Below the pieces are notes generated by a model, which did no database searches, was not told the origin of the DNA, and worked only from the letters and a program-made list of their open reading frames with translations. A DNA stretch of 64,000 nt from Aporrectodea caliginosa (Eukaryota > Annelida > Clitellata > Crassiclitellata > Lumbricidae): assembly GCA_020284085.1 (NCBI GenBank), contig JACEVL010000062.1, forward strand, positions 2,181,110 to 2,245,109. The letters are read 5' to 3'. Every line of letters starts with the position of its first letter. Position 1 is the stretch's first letter. The position numbers were made by a program, and so were the translations under genes. Positions 31,350 to 42,136 of this stretch are shown here, piece by piece.

Positions 31350-31460
31350 TTTAACTCCGCCACTACTAGCACTCTGGTAGTGCCAGTCCCAAGCCTTGAT
31401 GAAGAAGGAGGATGACGCTAATGATCTTTGTTATCATACTGTGTCATTAAACTTAAACTA
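31350..31460 (+). repeat. Dispersed repeat family A, copy 2
   Basis: AACTCCGCCACTACTAGCAC, GTAGTGCCAGTCCCAAGCC, GACGCTAATGATCTTTGTTA. Aligns with 905-1030 and 38978-39090. Confidence 0.7.
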
Positions 31461-31885
31461 CTACTAAGAGTGGTAGAGTGTGTTAACCACGCCACCACCG
31501 CACACCCCACCAATCCACCTGTAACTAGTCACTCTGCATCACTACCAGGCATTCAGTCAGCGCTGTCTGCAACTCCGGTCTTAGCGTCAGCGCTGACCTA
31601 AAATTAAGCGCTTGTAAGTCTTAGAGGAACCTATAACTGACGACGAAAAACTGCATGTCGAGGGGATCTTGCTATCAGAGGTAGTCGCACATCTGGATTA
31701 TTTTCACCCGATTTCATCGGACGTCAAAGGCAGCCCGATGCCTGGACCCATTCCAGGCGTTGCATCCTGCGTCCCATTACCCTTGAACATTAAATACCCC
31801 ATAAAATACTCACTGAAAATCCGTCAGATCTTCCTGCTCACATCCCACGGTCGAGAAGGGCCAGATTAGGGATGTCCTAAATTTC
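31461..31885. other. No gene recognised
   Basis: Unique-looking sequence with short frames only. Confidence 0.4.
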
Positions 31886-32287
31886 TGTTTTCGGCCTCTG
31901 TCTGTTTCTCTGCCTCTCTGTTTCTATCTCTCTGTCTGTCTTTGTCTCTATCTCTCATTGTGTCTCTCTCTGTCCATGTCTCTGTCTGTCTCTCAGTCTC
32001 TATCTATCTCAGTCTTTCTCTCTGCTCCTCAATGTCACTGTCCATTTACCTGTCTGTTGCAGATACATAGTTTCGGATGTAGACTTTGCATGTATGTACA
32101 TGTATGTATGTATGCATGTATGCATGTATGTATGCATGCATATATGTATGTATGTATGTATGTATGTACGTATGTATGTATCTACATGCATGTGTGTAAG
32201 TATGTATGTATGTATGTATGTATGTATGTATGTATGTATGTATGTATGTATGTATCTACATGCATGTGTGTAAGTATGTATGCATGC

Positions 32288-32320
<33 letters not shown>

Positions 32321-32515
32321 TGTATGTATGTACGCATGTATGTATATACATGCATGTGTGTATGTATGTATGTAATGTATGTATGTATGTATGTATGTAT
32401 GTATGTATGTATGTATGTATGTATGTATGTATGTATGTATGTATGTATGTGAACACTATGTGTGTAAGTAGCCTATGAATGTATGTATGTATGTATTTAT
32501 GTATGTATGTATGTA
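31886..32515 (+). repeat. (CTGT/CTCT)n then (ATGT)n microsatellites
   Basis: A pyrimidine-rich array to about 32050, then (ATGT)n from 32090 containing three partial copies of a longer TCTACATGCATGTGTGTAAG unit. The array ends 10 bp before a minus-strand hairpin arm. Confidence 0.95.
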
Positions 32516-32640
32516 TCAAAACACTTTTATAGCGCCCGTTAAGAAACTCACAAGGTCGATCCGGAACGACTACCTTTGCGAGACCCTAATCCATCAACGT
32601 TTAAGAGGAACTCGCCTCACTATTTAAAACAATTCTGTGG
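32516..32640 (-). mobile_element. LINE-type hairpin arm and decayed body
   Basis: CAAAACACTTTTATAGCGCC then CGTTAAGAAACTC matches the 3' hairpin arm in minus orientation. The second arm is not clear. Confidence 0.45.
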
Positions 32641-32744
32641 GCACAAAAACTTGCCGCATCTAACCTTTTTTGGCCAAAATTCAGAGAAAGTTGTTACATA
32701 ATAAAGATAATTGTTTGGCTAGCATTAGAAAATAACTGATAATA

Positions 32745-32868
32745 TAGGTTACAGCTATATTTTTTCAGCTGTTTGATGGCCACGTGTTGAGCGCTTCTGA
32801 GAGACTCTTAAGTGGCGCTTAATAAATGTTTTTTTACATTACATTACATTACATTACATTACACACAA
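32745..32868 (+). mobile_element. LINE-type 3' hairpin with (ATTAC)n tail
   Basis: AGCGCTTCTGAGAGACTCTT then AAGTGGCGCT (arms 32790-32798, 32811-32819), followed by AATAAATG and seven ATTAC units (32835-32868). Confidence 0.75.
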
Positions 32869-32984
32869 AATAACCTTTAAAATGAAAACATTGATTCATC
32901 ACAGTGAGAGTAAATGACATCAACATTTCTGAGAATGTTACGTTATTTTTATTTATTTGGCTCGTTTTGCAGCAGGAATTCATA
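32869..32984. other. No feature recognised
   Basis: Short unassigned stretch. Confidence 0.35.
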
Positions 32985-33215
32985 AACACTGCATTTAACG
33001 CAGTCCAGGACCTATAAAGTTGACTTAGCCTTCAACTCCCTAGGGCGATGGTAAAATGAGCAGTAGTTGGACGGATAGGCGCCTAACAGGCTGCCATGCA
33101 GTTCTAAAATCTACTCCTGTTTAACTTGTTATCATGACATTGTGTTCCTACTATTTCATGTAGGCTAATCAAACTGCAGTTTGTCCGCTTGAATCTAATA
33201 AACCAATATTATTAT
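32985..33215 (+). mobile_element. SINE family C, 5'-truncated plus copy
   Basis: GATGGTAAAATGAGCAGTAG, GCCTAACAGGCTGCCATGCA and TTGAATCTAATAAACCAATA, then ATT repeats. The tRNA head is missing. Confidence 0.7.
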
Positions 33216-33315
33216 AATTATATTTATAATAATAATGATATTAATAATAATAATAATGATATTTATAATATTATTATAATTATTGTTTTCGTTATTGTAT
33301 TTGTTGTTGTTGTTG

Positions 33316-33346
<31 letters not shown>

Positions 33347-33349
33347 AAT
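33216..33349 (+). repeat. AT-rich trinucleotide array, (ATT)n at 33318-33349
   Basis: Mixed AAT/ATT/GTT units that continue the SINE tail and run to the poly-T of copy D4. Confidence 0.9.
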
Positions 33350-33408
33350 TTTTTTTATATTTTTTTTGCCCTGAGGTACTTCATTCTCCCAGGGTCTTAG
33401 AAATTATA

Positions 33409-33414
<6 letters not shown>
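33350..33414 (-). mobile_element. Retroposon family D, copy D4 (very short)
   Basis: Poly-T, then GCCCTGAGGTACTTCATTCT and CCCAGGG: the 3' hairpin and part of the UTR only, in minus orientation, flanked by (ATT)n on both sides. Confidence 0.65.
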
Positions 33415-33445
<31 letters not shown>

Positions 33446-33446
<1 letters not shown>

Positions 33447-33544
33447 TTTTTTTTTTTTTGCCCGAGGTATCAATGATCCCTCAGGCGATCCAAACAATAT
33501 CTGGAGATGTTACTGATGGTGGTCTGGAACGGCAACTCACTCGG

Positions 33545-33545
<1 letters not shown>
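33446..33545 (-). mobile_element. Retroposon family D, copy D5
   Basis: Poly-T (33446-33460), then GCCCGAGGTATCAATGATCC and CTCAGG (hairpin). TCTGGAACGGCAACTCACTC is the UTR start also seen in D3 and D7. The stop codon region directly abuts (ATT)n. Confidence 0.7.
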
Positions 33546-33822
<277 letters not shown>

Positions 33823-34164
33823 ACATCGGCCCGTGGAGCTATGCAGGTCATTTTAAAATCTTATCTTCCAGAAGGAACTCGTGTCTCTCATTAGCAGGTG
33901 GAACCTTTCAACGAAGAATGACAAACCTCCTTCCCACCCTGTCTAAAACGACGGGTAACTTCTTAAACAGACTCTGAGAGGGGCAGAGTGCGGCGCTTTG
34001 ATGAAGCACTGCTTTGATGTCACCGGTCGGTTAATTCAAACGAATGAGATACTTCATGTCATAAGACAACTGCGCTATAAAAATCAGAGTTCAATTTTTT
34101 ATTTGCCTATTTTAAGACACCTTTTCAGGTGTAACGAGCACCCCGACCGAACGGTGGATAGATG
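33823..34164. other. Unassigned sequence
   Basis: CGTGGAGC and AACGACGGG blocks could be family D-related, but I could not align them. No gene is seen. Confidence 0.35.
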
Positions 34165-34290
34165 GAATCATGGATCATGGGTCAGCTAGGGAGAGGACTG
34201 TCGAACCGTCCTAATATGCAGAGGCTGAGAAAATGAAGTCGCTAACACTTCATACCCATCGCTGCTTCAGGACTAGAATAAGGAACTGCT
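34165..34290 (+). mobile_element. SINE family S2, 3' part
   Basis: GGGAGAGGACTG, GCAGAGGCTGAGAAAATGAA, GTCGCTAACACTTCATACCC, then CTGCTTTTCTTC. It leads straight into the pyrimidine tract. Confidence 0.75.
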
Positions 34291-34545
34291 TTTCTTCATC
34301 TTCCTGCTCCTGTTCCTGTTCCTCCTCTTCTTTTTCTTTTTCTTTTTCTTCTTCTTTTTCTTCTTCTTCATCATCTTCTCCTCCTCCTCCTTCTCCTTCC
34401 TCTTTTCGTCCTCCTCATACTCCTCGTATTCCTCCTCTTCCTCCTCCTACTCCTGCTCCTACTCCTACTCCTACACTTCTTCTTCCTCCTACGCTCTCTC
34501 CTCCTCCTTCTCCTTCTTCTTCCTCGTTCTCCTTCTTCCATCAAT
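34291..34545 (+). repeat. Polypyrimidine tract (CTT/CTC)n
   Basis: TTCTTTTTC, CTCCTCCT and ACTCCTACTCCT units. It is contiguous with the pyrimidine tail of the S2 SINE, of which it looks like an expansion. Confidence 0.93.
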
Positions 34546-34629
34546 CTGGTTTCACTAAGCACCACACCACAGTATACCTGCTTGTATCTGTTCTGCATAA
34601 ATAACCGGTTTCTATCATCACTCACCAAG

Positions 34630-34868
34630 AGGTCCCCTACTGCTCCCCTGTCTCCTCGACGTCTCTCCCGCTACCAACACCATCGATCACGACCTACTTC
34701 TCCTTCGGCTGTCCTCCTGGTTTGGCCTCTCTTCATGGCACTACTCTGAACTCGTCCAAGTCTTACTTGTCTTCCGGCTCCTTCTCCGTTAAAGCCCCAA
34801 GCCTTCCCTCGCAACGCCTCCCAATCGCTTTTGGTGTCCCTCAAGGTTCCGTACTAGGACCACCGTAA
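34630..34868 (+). pseudogene. LINE reverse transcriptase catalytic-region fragment
   Basis: One frame reads LLDVSPATNTIDHDLLLLRL then SSWFGLS. After a frameshift another reads SKSYLSSGSFSVKAPSLPSQ then FGVPQGSVLGPP, stop. These match the LDLSAAFDTIDHxLLLxRL and GVPQGSVLGPLLF motifs of jockey/L2-like reverse transcriptases. The YADD box and everything after it are lost. At least one frameshift and a terminal stop make it inactive. Confidence 0.85.
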
Positions 34869-34969
34869 TCGGTATCGGAACCCACTGGCTTCCAAGTCCA
34901 AACTGAATTCTCACCTCTTCAACTCTTAAACTCGTGTGTAGAGTAGAGTTAGCGATAGCGATAGAGATA
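34869..34969. other. No feature recognised
   Basis: Short spacer. Confidence 0.3.
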
Positions 34970-34970
34970 G

Positions 34971-35063
<93 letters not shown>

Positions 35064-35400
35064 GACAGAGTCAGAGACAGAGACAGAGACAGAGACAGAG
35101 CCAGACAGAGACAGAGACAGAGACACAGAGTCACGGAGATAGAGGGGAACAAAGAAGGCAGACAAGAAAGACAACGCAGCGATGAGAATAGAGGCAGAGG
35201 CAGAGACAGACACAGTCATATTATACAAACACAGAAGGAAAGACGAACACAGAAATAGAGATGGAGACTGGAACAGAGACAAGAGACGGACATTGACAAA
35301 GACATTGACACTGACTCACACACAAACACAAACAGACAAAGACGAAGGCACATACACTGACCAAAATACACGCCGCACAGAGACAGTGCCAGGCACAGAC
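34970..35400 (+). repeat. (GA)n, (GACA)n, (GAGACA)n array
   Basis: Pure (GA)n 34974-35014, (GACA)n to 35062, then degenerate GACAGA units fading by about 35400. Confidence 0.93.
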
Positions 35401-35904
35401 ACCCGTTCTTCAAGACATCAAGGCATTCATTCACGTGAACAACATTTTTATCGCATTCTACCCAGCTGGTCAACACTGGTCAGTCTGACCCCGCAAGTGA
35501 CCCAAGCCATCGGCAAGTTTATCACCGCCGAACGTCCAGCATTTGACCACACAGTCGGCTGCCCATATGACGCCCCATGGGCTCCATATAGGGCGCCAAA
35601 TATGGCGCCAACGAGCCCACAAAATCAGCGTAATGGAACATTATTGTATGGTACTTGACGGTCTACTGGGGTTGGACAATCATCAAAAGGTAGCGGCGTT
35701 GAAGCAAAGATAATTAGAACGACATTGATTAGTTGCTCAGAGCTTTAATCTGAATAGCTTCATGGAACAATGGACGCAGAGGAATGGCGCTGTATAATGG
35801 CTATTGTCTCAAAATTAGAGAATTAGATGGAATCCGGAGGAGATCACGCAGGATTGAACAGAATGGATATAGGGTGGAATCGGATGAAAGGATATGAAGG
35901 ATAT
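35401..35904. other. No gene recognised
   Basis: A compact patch with ATGACGCCCCATGGGC and ATATGGCGCC near 35570-35610 is partly palindromic. Nothing coding is recognised. Confidence 0.4.
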
Positions 35905-36100
35905 GAAAGTCTTGGATGTCCAACGCATGGAACGGTCTTGATAGGAAAGTCTTGGATGTTCAGCGCAAGGAACAGTCTTGATAGGAAAGTCTTGGATGTT
36001 CAGCGCAAGGAACAGTCTTGAAATGAAAGTCTTGGATGTCCAACGCATGGAACGGTCTTGATAGGAAAGTCTTGGATGTTCAGCGCAAGGAACAGTGTGA
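35905..36100 (+). repeat. 40-bp minisatellite, 5 units of two types
   Basis: Starts at 35905, 35945, 35985, 36025 and 36065. Units share GAAAGTCTTGGATGT and differ as CCAACGCATGGAACGG or TCAGCGCAAGGAACAG, in the order A B B A B. Confidence 0.95.
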
Positions 36101-36344
36101 AGAATGTACCATATCTGTAGACATTCAAATAACAGCTCAATACCTAAGTTTTTAAAGTATCATAATATGACTTTTTGAACTCGTGTAGTAGAGAGTCCTT
36201 TCCTTGTTATGGTGGTCATGTTATGTGGCATGCCATCCTCGTCGCCAATGTGATGTTTTATCACGCTTTATTTTGTCAACTCGTTCCGTTACTTTTAAAT
36301 CAACTGACCAGGTGCTTAAAACCGAGTGACTAACGTGCACAGTC
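36101..36344. other. No feature recognised
   Basis: Unique-looking sequence. Confidence 0.35.
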
Positions 36345-36458
36345 ATGTCTCAGATCGAACCTGATACGATAATAACGAAGAGATATGTCGCTGACGAAAA
36401 TTACGTCATTGACCTAGATTATGTCTATGGCTCTGATTTTACACCCGAACTTTTGCAG
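36345..36458 (+). other. Candidate first coding exon (weak)
   Basis: An ATG opens 38 codons of non-repetitive, acidic sequence (MSQIEPDTIITKRYVADENY, then VIDLDYVYGSDFTPELLQ), followed by CAG|GTCAGA, a possible 5' splice site. The frame itself runs to 36569. No family is recognised and no second exon is visible. It could equally be chance, because the flanks show no promoter or repeat signal. Confidence 0.25.
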
Positions 36459-36569
36459 GTCAGATCAGTTTTAGTTCCGTTTCTTCTGTGGACGATTGTC
36501 GTAACGAAACGAAAGCGACTTAATTCAAACAAAAATAATTTGCAATGTATGTATCTTGTAAATAACTAA

Positions 36570-36974
36570 AACAACGTCGAGAATGATTCATTTGGCTTTG
36601 TTTGCGTTTGCTCTGTCGAGAGTTCTTTACCTGCTGAGTGCCCGGATGACAGTGTAATCTAAACTATAGATGGCCATACACATCGCCCGCGATGTTTCAG
36701 AAAAGACGATCTCTGATTGGCTGACATGCTGTGGCTTCATATCCCTTTAGTAATAATAGTCCCAGATCGAACTGTTCTCTTTCCGAACCTATACAGTATA
36801 CATGCCAAGATACTATAGTATACAGTCCATATGACATATGAGCTCGCAAGATACTACAGTATGTGGTGCTGTGTTATTTAACATAACATAACAGGGTTTA
36901 CAGTGGTTCAGAAGACTAACATCTCTGTGAAAGCTACCAATGGGTACATGTGCCAATATACAGCGTAATGACAG
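36570..36974. other. No gene recognised
   Basis: Contains near-palindromic ATACTATAGTATAC (36811-36824). Otherwise unassigned. Confidence 0.4.
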
Positions 36975-37048
36975 ATATATATATATATATATTTGATCTT
37001 ATTTTATATCGATGCATTCATATCTCATCGTAAAAAAGCCATGCATAT

Positions 37049-37120
<72 letters not shown>

Positions 37121-37170
37121 AACCATGCCATCGACTTTTGTATATATAATATTATATATATTTATATATA
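36975..37170. repeat. (AT)n microsatellite
   Basis: Runs at 36975-36993 and 37051-37118, then interrupted TATAT to 37170. Confidence 0.93.
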
Positions 37171-37572
37171 TATGAGCATAGAAATGTATATGTATGGGTA
37201 GAAGTGCTTAATGCTGAGCAAAGAGAAGGAACGACGAAATGATGAATGAATTCAGAGGAAAACAGAAAAACTGAAAAGGAAAAATCCCAATGGGATTCAG
37301 ACGTTGAACTGAAGATAAAAGCACGGATCCTAAACCACAGCCATTACACATTGAAAATACACATCTTCCATGTATAGCACCGATAAATATGCATCTACAT
37401 AATATACATAATAAGTGTATACAGATTTCGTTAGTGTATAAATAAGCTATATATATTCATTATATTCTAGGAGATACATTTAGATAAGACCCATAGTGCA
37501 TAATATAATGCGCATATATTGCAAAGTCGTTATATATATCGTACATTTTAAGCTTACATGCCTATGGACATA

Positions 37573-37573
<1 letters not shown>
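37171..37573. other. No gene recognised
   Basis: AT-rich flank between dinucleotide arrays. Confidence 0.4.
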
Positions 37574-37785
<212 letters not shown>

Positions 37786-38545
37786 GGAGGGCTTTATGCG
37801 AAAGCTATAAAATATCTCCATCTAAATTTTCATCATTGATATCTGTGCTGATCTCTGATATTAATGGCCTTCCGTGTGCATTAAGAAATGAAGCATAACC
37901 ATATTCATATATTTTTATATAATATATAACCTCATATACATAACCATAATTTTATATACATATATAATATATATATAACCACATATAACCTTATAATATG
38001 TATGTATATAAGCTTACTTTGTACGTGGTACTTTCCTTACAGGTATCTCTGTCCATCGGGCAGTGCATCCTCTCCATTCATCTCTTTCCATCTCCAGCCA
38101 TCTCGTCTCCTTCCACAACATCCCTATAAGCATCTCAAATCGTCTCCGATGGTCTCCGACCAGTTCTTCAATGGTCTTCCCCCTCTCCCTTTCCTTCAAG
38201 AAAACCAGTTCATCACTTGGTTGGCTCTTCCATAACGCATACAAACATAAGTACATAAATATATACAAACATAAGTATAAGTATTTAATCGTTTCGGCCA
38301 CTTCTTCCGTCGTCTTCTCCACCTCTCTCCCTTTTCCCTCAAGAAAACCAGCTCATCACTTGAATGACTTTTCTTCTACAACGCATGCAAAGATAAGTTC
38401 TGACGGAGCTTTTCCAACCTACTAACATGCGCCAAAATATAATGCGGCCCAGACCTCATGATTATGTACTACCCTTTAAAGACAATAGAAATTATATTCC
38501 TGTGTCCTTTACCGGAAATTGGTACCAATAATATGAGAGTCTTTG
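37786..38545. other. No gene recognised
   Basis: Two diverged copies of a segment with CAAGAAAACCAG and TCATCACTTG (38195-38220, 38337-38362) indicate a local duplication with a period of about 140 bp. Frames have no domain. Confidence 0.4.
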
Positions 38546-38549
38546 TTAA

Positions 38550-38731
38550 AATGTATGTATCTATATATGTATGTTTGAGCACTTGTTATAGCGCCCCTTC
38601 AAGATTTCTACTCAGAGGCGCTCCCGACAACAGCTTGCCCAGAGTCCCTACGCGGCGGCTTGAGGTGGATTCGACCCCGCAACCCTCCGGCTGCAAGGCA
38701 CCGAACATACCCCTACACCACTGCGCCCCAC
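38550..38731 (-). mobile_element. tRNA-headed SINE S1 with LINE-derived 3' hairpin and (CATA)n tail
   Basis: On the minus strand the head begins GTGGGGCGCAGTGGTGTAGG and carries a near-consensus box B (GGTCGAATCC) near 38671. The body continues through GGGCAAGCTGTTGTCGGGAG and then AGCGCCTCTGAGTAG. The second arm AGGGGCGCT (38590-38598) follows, then TATAACAAG and a short (CATA)n tail. GTCGGGAGCGCCTCTGAGTAG is shared with the LINE ORF end at 16902-16922, including its final codons. The SINE therefore appears to have borrowed this LINE's 3' end for mobilisation. Confidence 0.88.
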
Positions 38732-38977
38732 TTACAGTATGTAAGTTGAACGAATTCTGAATTCAACAAGGTACCAATTAACATGCACTAAATTCGATCT
38801 TTTGAACCTTTCTGTTAACATTAGTTTTATATTTTAATTCTATCTTTATTATTCTTTTGAACAAGCTGTAATCAGCTGCGGTGTGTCAGCTGTTTCTGTG
38901 TGCCAATTAACGAATATAATAAAAGTACACAAATACAAAGATAAGTACGTATTTTGTATAAAATACATTTTTTATTT
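38732..38977. other. No feature recognised
   Basis: AT-rich spacer. Confidence 0.35.
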
Positions 38978-39090
38978 TACTCCGCCACTATTCGTACTCT
39001 TGCATAGTGCCAGTCCAAAGCCTGGACGAAGAAGGAGGGCGACGCTAATGATCTTTGTTATCACACAGTGAAGTTAAACTGAAACTACAA
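38978..39090 (+). repeat. Dispersed repeat family A, copy 3
   Basis: TACTCCGCCACTATTCGTAC, CATAGTGCCAGTCC, GGGCGACGCTAATGATC, TTTGTTATCACACAGTG. The right end touches the 3' end of the S2 SINE. Confidence 0.7.
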
Positions 39091-39396
39091 TACGTATAAG
39101 AAGACGAAGAAGAGCAGTCCCGTAAGCTAGCCCTGAGGTAGCCATGTGTGTGAAGTGTTAGCGACTTCATTTTCTTAGCCTCGGCATACGAGTACAGGCG
39201 GCCAATCCTCTGCCTCACCGTCTCATCTTCCCACCGACAGTGTACGGTCAGTGTACTCATTATAGTTGAGTTGGCTAGGGGTGCTGGTGGAACAGAAATC
39301 TCGAACCAAATTTTCTGTCCTGAAGGGATTTGAACCCCGACCTCTCGATTGACAGTCCAGCACACTAACCACTGCACTATCGAGCGCCTCGTTATG
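39091..39396 (-). mobile_element. tRNA-derived SINE family S2, near full-length
   Basis: The minus strand starts GAGGCGCTCGATAGTGCAGT. Box A is AGTGCAGTGGTTAGTGTG and box B is GGTTCAAATCC. The body blocks GGTTCGAGATTTCTG, TGAGTACACTGACCGTACAC and GCCGAGGCTAAGAAAATGAA follow, ending in GCTCTTCTTCGTCTTC. About 300 bp. It is the best reference copy in the window. Confidence 0.88.
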
Positions 39397-39433
39397 CATA
39401 GACCTGTTGTATATAAAAACATGTATGCATATA

Positions 39434-39475
<42 letters not shown>

Positions 39476-39555
39476 AAACATATATATGTAAGGTTATATA
39501 TATATTATATATATATATATGTATATGGTTATGCTTCATTTCTTAATATATATAT

Positions 39556-39586
<31 letters not shown>

Positions 39587-39600
39587 GCAAAATATGCATG
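39397..39600. repeat. (AT)n microsatellite clusters
   Basis: Three AT runs (39438-39472, 39495-39520, 39546-39585) with TATGCAAAA spacers. Confidence 0.93.
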
Positions 39601-40085
39601 TTTTAGACCTACAAGTATATAAATTATACGAGAGCTCCTTTCTATTCGGCGGTGTATAGTTGATGCTGTCTGGAGACTTATCATTGACTGAACGAGCCCT
39701 GAGGGACCAAGGCGAGAGCTGAGTGCTTCCATGGAAGGTATACGACCGTGTGGAGGCAAGGAATGAATGGTGGATCCGGCGATGAAAAGCGGATGGGTTA
39801 GAACCCTTTGTGTTGATGGGGTTTCAATCTCGATGTGTAATCGATTGGCTGCATGTCAAAGCCAGGAAAGGCAACGGTTTCAAACGGTGATAGATAGCAT
39901 TAACTGTTGACATTTCGGCGACAGGCGGTTGTGGAACTCACCAAAGCCACGCTATAGACTGAAGATCAAAATCATGATCAATGGCGTTGTAAAGCCGTCT
40001 TACTTCTCACTTTTCCGTTCCCCACTTTCTAGACAATGACCCACCTGGCCCTACCCTATGCTTCTGAATCGTTGAGTATAAATGT
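39601..40085. other. No gene recognised
   Basis: Unique-looking sequence with short frames only. Confidence 0.4.
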
Positions 40086-40552
40086 TCGATTACAATTACA
40101 ATGGCAATTACAATTACGACTACAATTACACGATTACAATTACAATTAAAAATTACGATTATAATTGCAACTAAAAAATTACAATTACAAAATTACAATT
40201 ACAAAATTACAATCACAAACTACAAAAATTACAATTACAGAATTACAATTACAATAACGATTACAAAACAATTACGAAATTACAATTACGAAATTACAAT
40301 AACAATTACAAAATTACAATTACAAAATTACAATTACAAAATTACAATTACAAAATTACAATTACAAAATTACAATTACAGTTACAATTACAATTACCTA
40401 ACGCTACTTTAAACTTAGCATGTCCTACCTAACTTTACCATCACCTTAGCCTACCTTAGGTCGCCTAATCTTACCTTACAGTGCTTTGCCTCTCGTAATT
40501 GTTTTGTAATCGTTATTGTAATTGTAATTTTGTAATTGTAATTTTTTTGTAA
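40086..40552. repeat. (ATTACA)n array with inverted (TTGTAA)n arm
   Basis: ATTACA and AAAATTACAATT units from 40090 to 40400. After a 95-bp CCTAA/CCTTA-rich spacer, the complementary TTGTAATTGTAAT units run 40497-40550, so the ends can pair. Confidence 0.88.
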
Positions 40553-40949
40553 TAGTTCTAGTATGTACTACAACTATTCCTTTATTGTACAAACTCTCTG
40601 ACACAAACGCAACAACGTACAAAAGTTGCAGTTTAGATATTGATTAAAGAAAAATAAGTCAAATGGCTAAGAGGCTAAGGAATGTATTAAAGACTAAGGC
40701 GGCAGGTCTACTGCTAATGAAAATGATTGCACACCAGAGGCGAAAATCTGTACATAACTTTGGGGAGGGCAGATATTTTCGGGGGCCAGATTTTGCATTG
40801 TTTGGGGAGACAGATAGGTTCCAGTCAAAACTTTGGGGGACAATTCCTCTGCCCAGTATGAGAATCTTAAAAAATAACTGGGGGGAGGTAGACGTTGATT
40901 TATGTGCAATTTGGGTGTGAAATGTAGACTTTACTATGGGATCCTAAGA
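40553..40949. other. No gene recognised
   Basis: The 85-codon frame at 40663-40920 has Gly-rich, G-run-driven composition (TTTGGGGA) and no domain. It may belong to the short element that ends at 41018. Confidence 0.35.
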
Positions 40950-41019
40950 AGGACTGGGGATTGAACCCCAACCCCCGACAATTCTCACCCTGCCTCTGCC
41001 CCCCGTGATTTACGCCACT
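40950..41019. mobile_element. End of a CAGTGGCGTA-type short DNA element
   Basis: The minus strand begins CAGTGGCGTAAATCACGGGG, a form seen at the ends of many nonautonomous elements, and runs into GGGGTTGGGGTTC. The other end was not located. Confidence 0.4.
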
Positions 41020-41099
41020 GTTGTTCACACATAACCATAAAACCATAACCATAATTTTTATTGGTTCCATCAAACAAACAAAGTTCAAATGAAATACAT

Positions 41100-41155
41100 C
41101 TGCGTCGATAGTGTGTTAAGACGGCAGGTGACAGCATTCGCATGCAGCCATAGAG
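41100..41155 (-). mobile_element. Fragment of retroposon family E
   Basis: TGCGTCGATAG...GGCAGGTGACAGCATTCGCA matches 49432-49475 in the same orientation. Confidence 0.5.
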
Positions 41156-41267
41156 ATGTATAATATATAAATATATCACTAGAGGCCCAGATCTGCTGTT
41201 ATTTATGAGGCCGCCGATTTCGCCATTTTGTATACTGCAAGGGTCAAGGCCTTTTGAGAAATCGACG

Positions 41268-41375
41268 TCATCGTCGACGTTTATTGCGTGGACACGTCAC
41301 CAGTTATGTTAATGAGCGCTGGCTGACGTCAGGCAAGCTTAATTTCACAGTGCAACATCAGCTGTGATAGGCTAC
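41268..41375. mobile_element. Diverged partial copy of the 41846 element
   Basis: GTCGACGTTTATTGCGTGGA and TTATGTTAATGAGC..CTG.CTGACGTCA parallel 41975-42040. Confidence 0.6.
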
Positions 41376-41837
41376 CCAAAGTAAACATCGATATCTATAT
41401 TTAGAATGCATACTCGTTGGGTCAAGGTCGCTTAGCGATTGTGGCTTCGCCGAGACCTGAAGGAAACATACGTCATACGGGCTCTAGCGATGATAATAAT
41501 ATCTCATTGCATGCAGCACACTATGCCGCAGCCGCCGAGCAGTTCCTCGATGGTAGTAGAAGATGATGCAAGTCCGGGCTTTTCGTCGAGATGCCAGGTG
41601 TGACTAGGTGAGGCATTCATCGCGTGGCTGTCATTAGATTGAAACGCCTCCAGTTACTAGCAGTCCATGTCACTCATATGGTTCGTGACGGTCGTCCATC
41701 GCCGAGTCGAAAACACTCGGCTAAAGGCGGAGTACACGATCCCTATAGTCTACTCCAGATTCGAATAGTAAACACATCAGAAGGATGGGCTTCAAGCGGT
41801 CACTTAGGCGAAGTTTTGACTTGCGAACAAAAATATC
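41376..41837. other. No gene recognised
   Basis: The frame at 41624-41890 overlaps the next transposon and has no domain. Confidence 0.35.
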
Positions 41838-41845
41838 CTTTAAAC

Positions 41846-42128
41846 CATCGACGTATATTGGGTGGACACAGCATAAGAGATTTAAACTGAAGCCTATCCG
41901 CTTGCGTGCCTGCGACGTTATTTGCCGTGCATGACGTCACGGGCAAGCAAACAGCTAGCCGATAATAATCTTATCCTCGAAGTTTATTGGATGGACACGG
42001 AACGTATTATGTTAATGAGCTCTGTCTGACGTCATGCACGGCGGAAAGTTCAGTAGGAAGAAGCTTCACTTTACAGTATAACTTTAGCTGTGCTATGCTG
42101 TGTCCACCCAATAATTTATACGTCGATG
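41846..42128. mobile_element. Short inverted-repeat transposon with 8-bp duplication, 283 bp
   Basis: The ends are CATCGACGTATATTGGGTGG and its near-complement CCACCCAATAATTTATACGT plus CGATG. GACACAGCATA continues the match. Perfect direct repeats CTTTAAAC flank it (41838-41845, 42129-42136). A partial internal duplicate of the terminus (CTCGAAGTTTATTGGATGGA) starts at 41976. Confidence 0.9.
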
Positions 42129-42136
42129 CTTTAAAC

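Noticed and set aside
34926..35282. Leu/Ser-rich membrane-like proteins on the minus strand (also 21362-21950, 45791-46284, 50419-50775)
   Set aside because: These hydrophobic-looking frames are translations of GA/GACA or CT/CTGT arrays.
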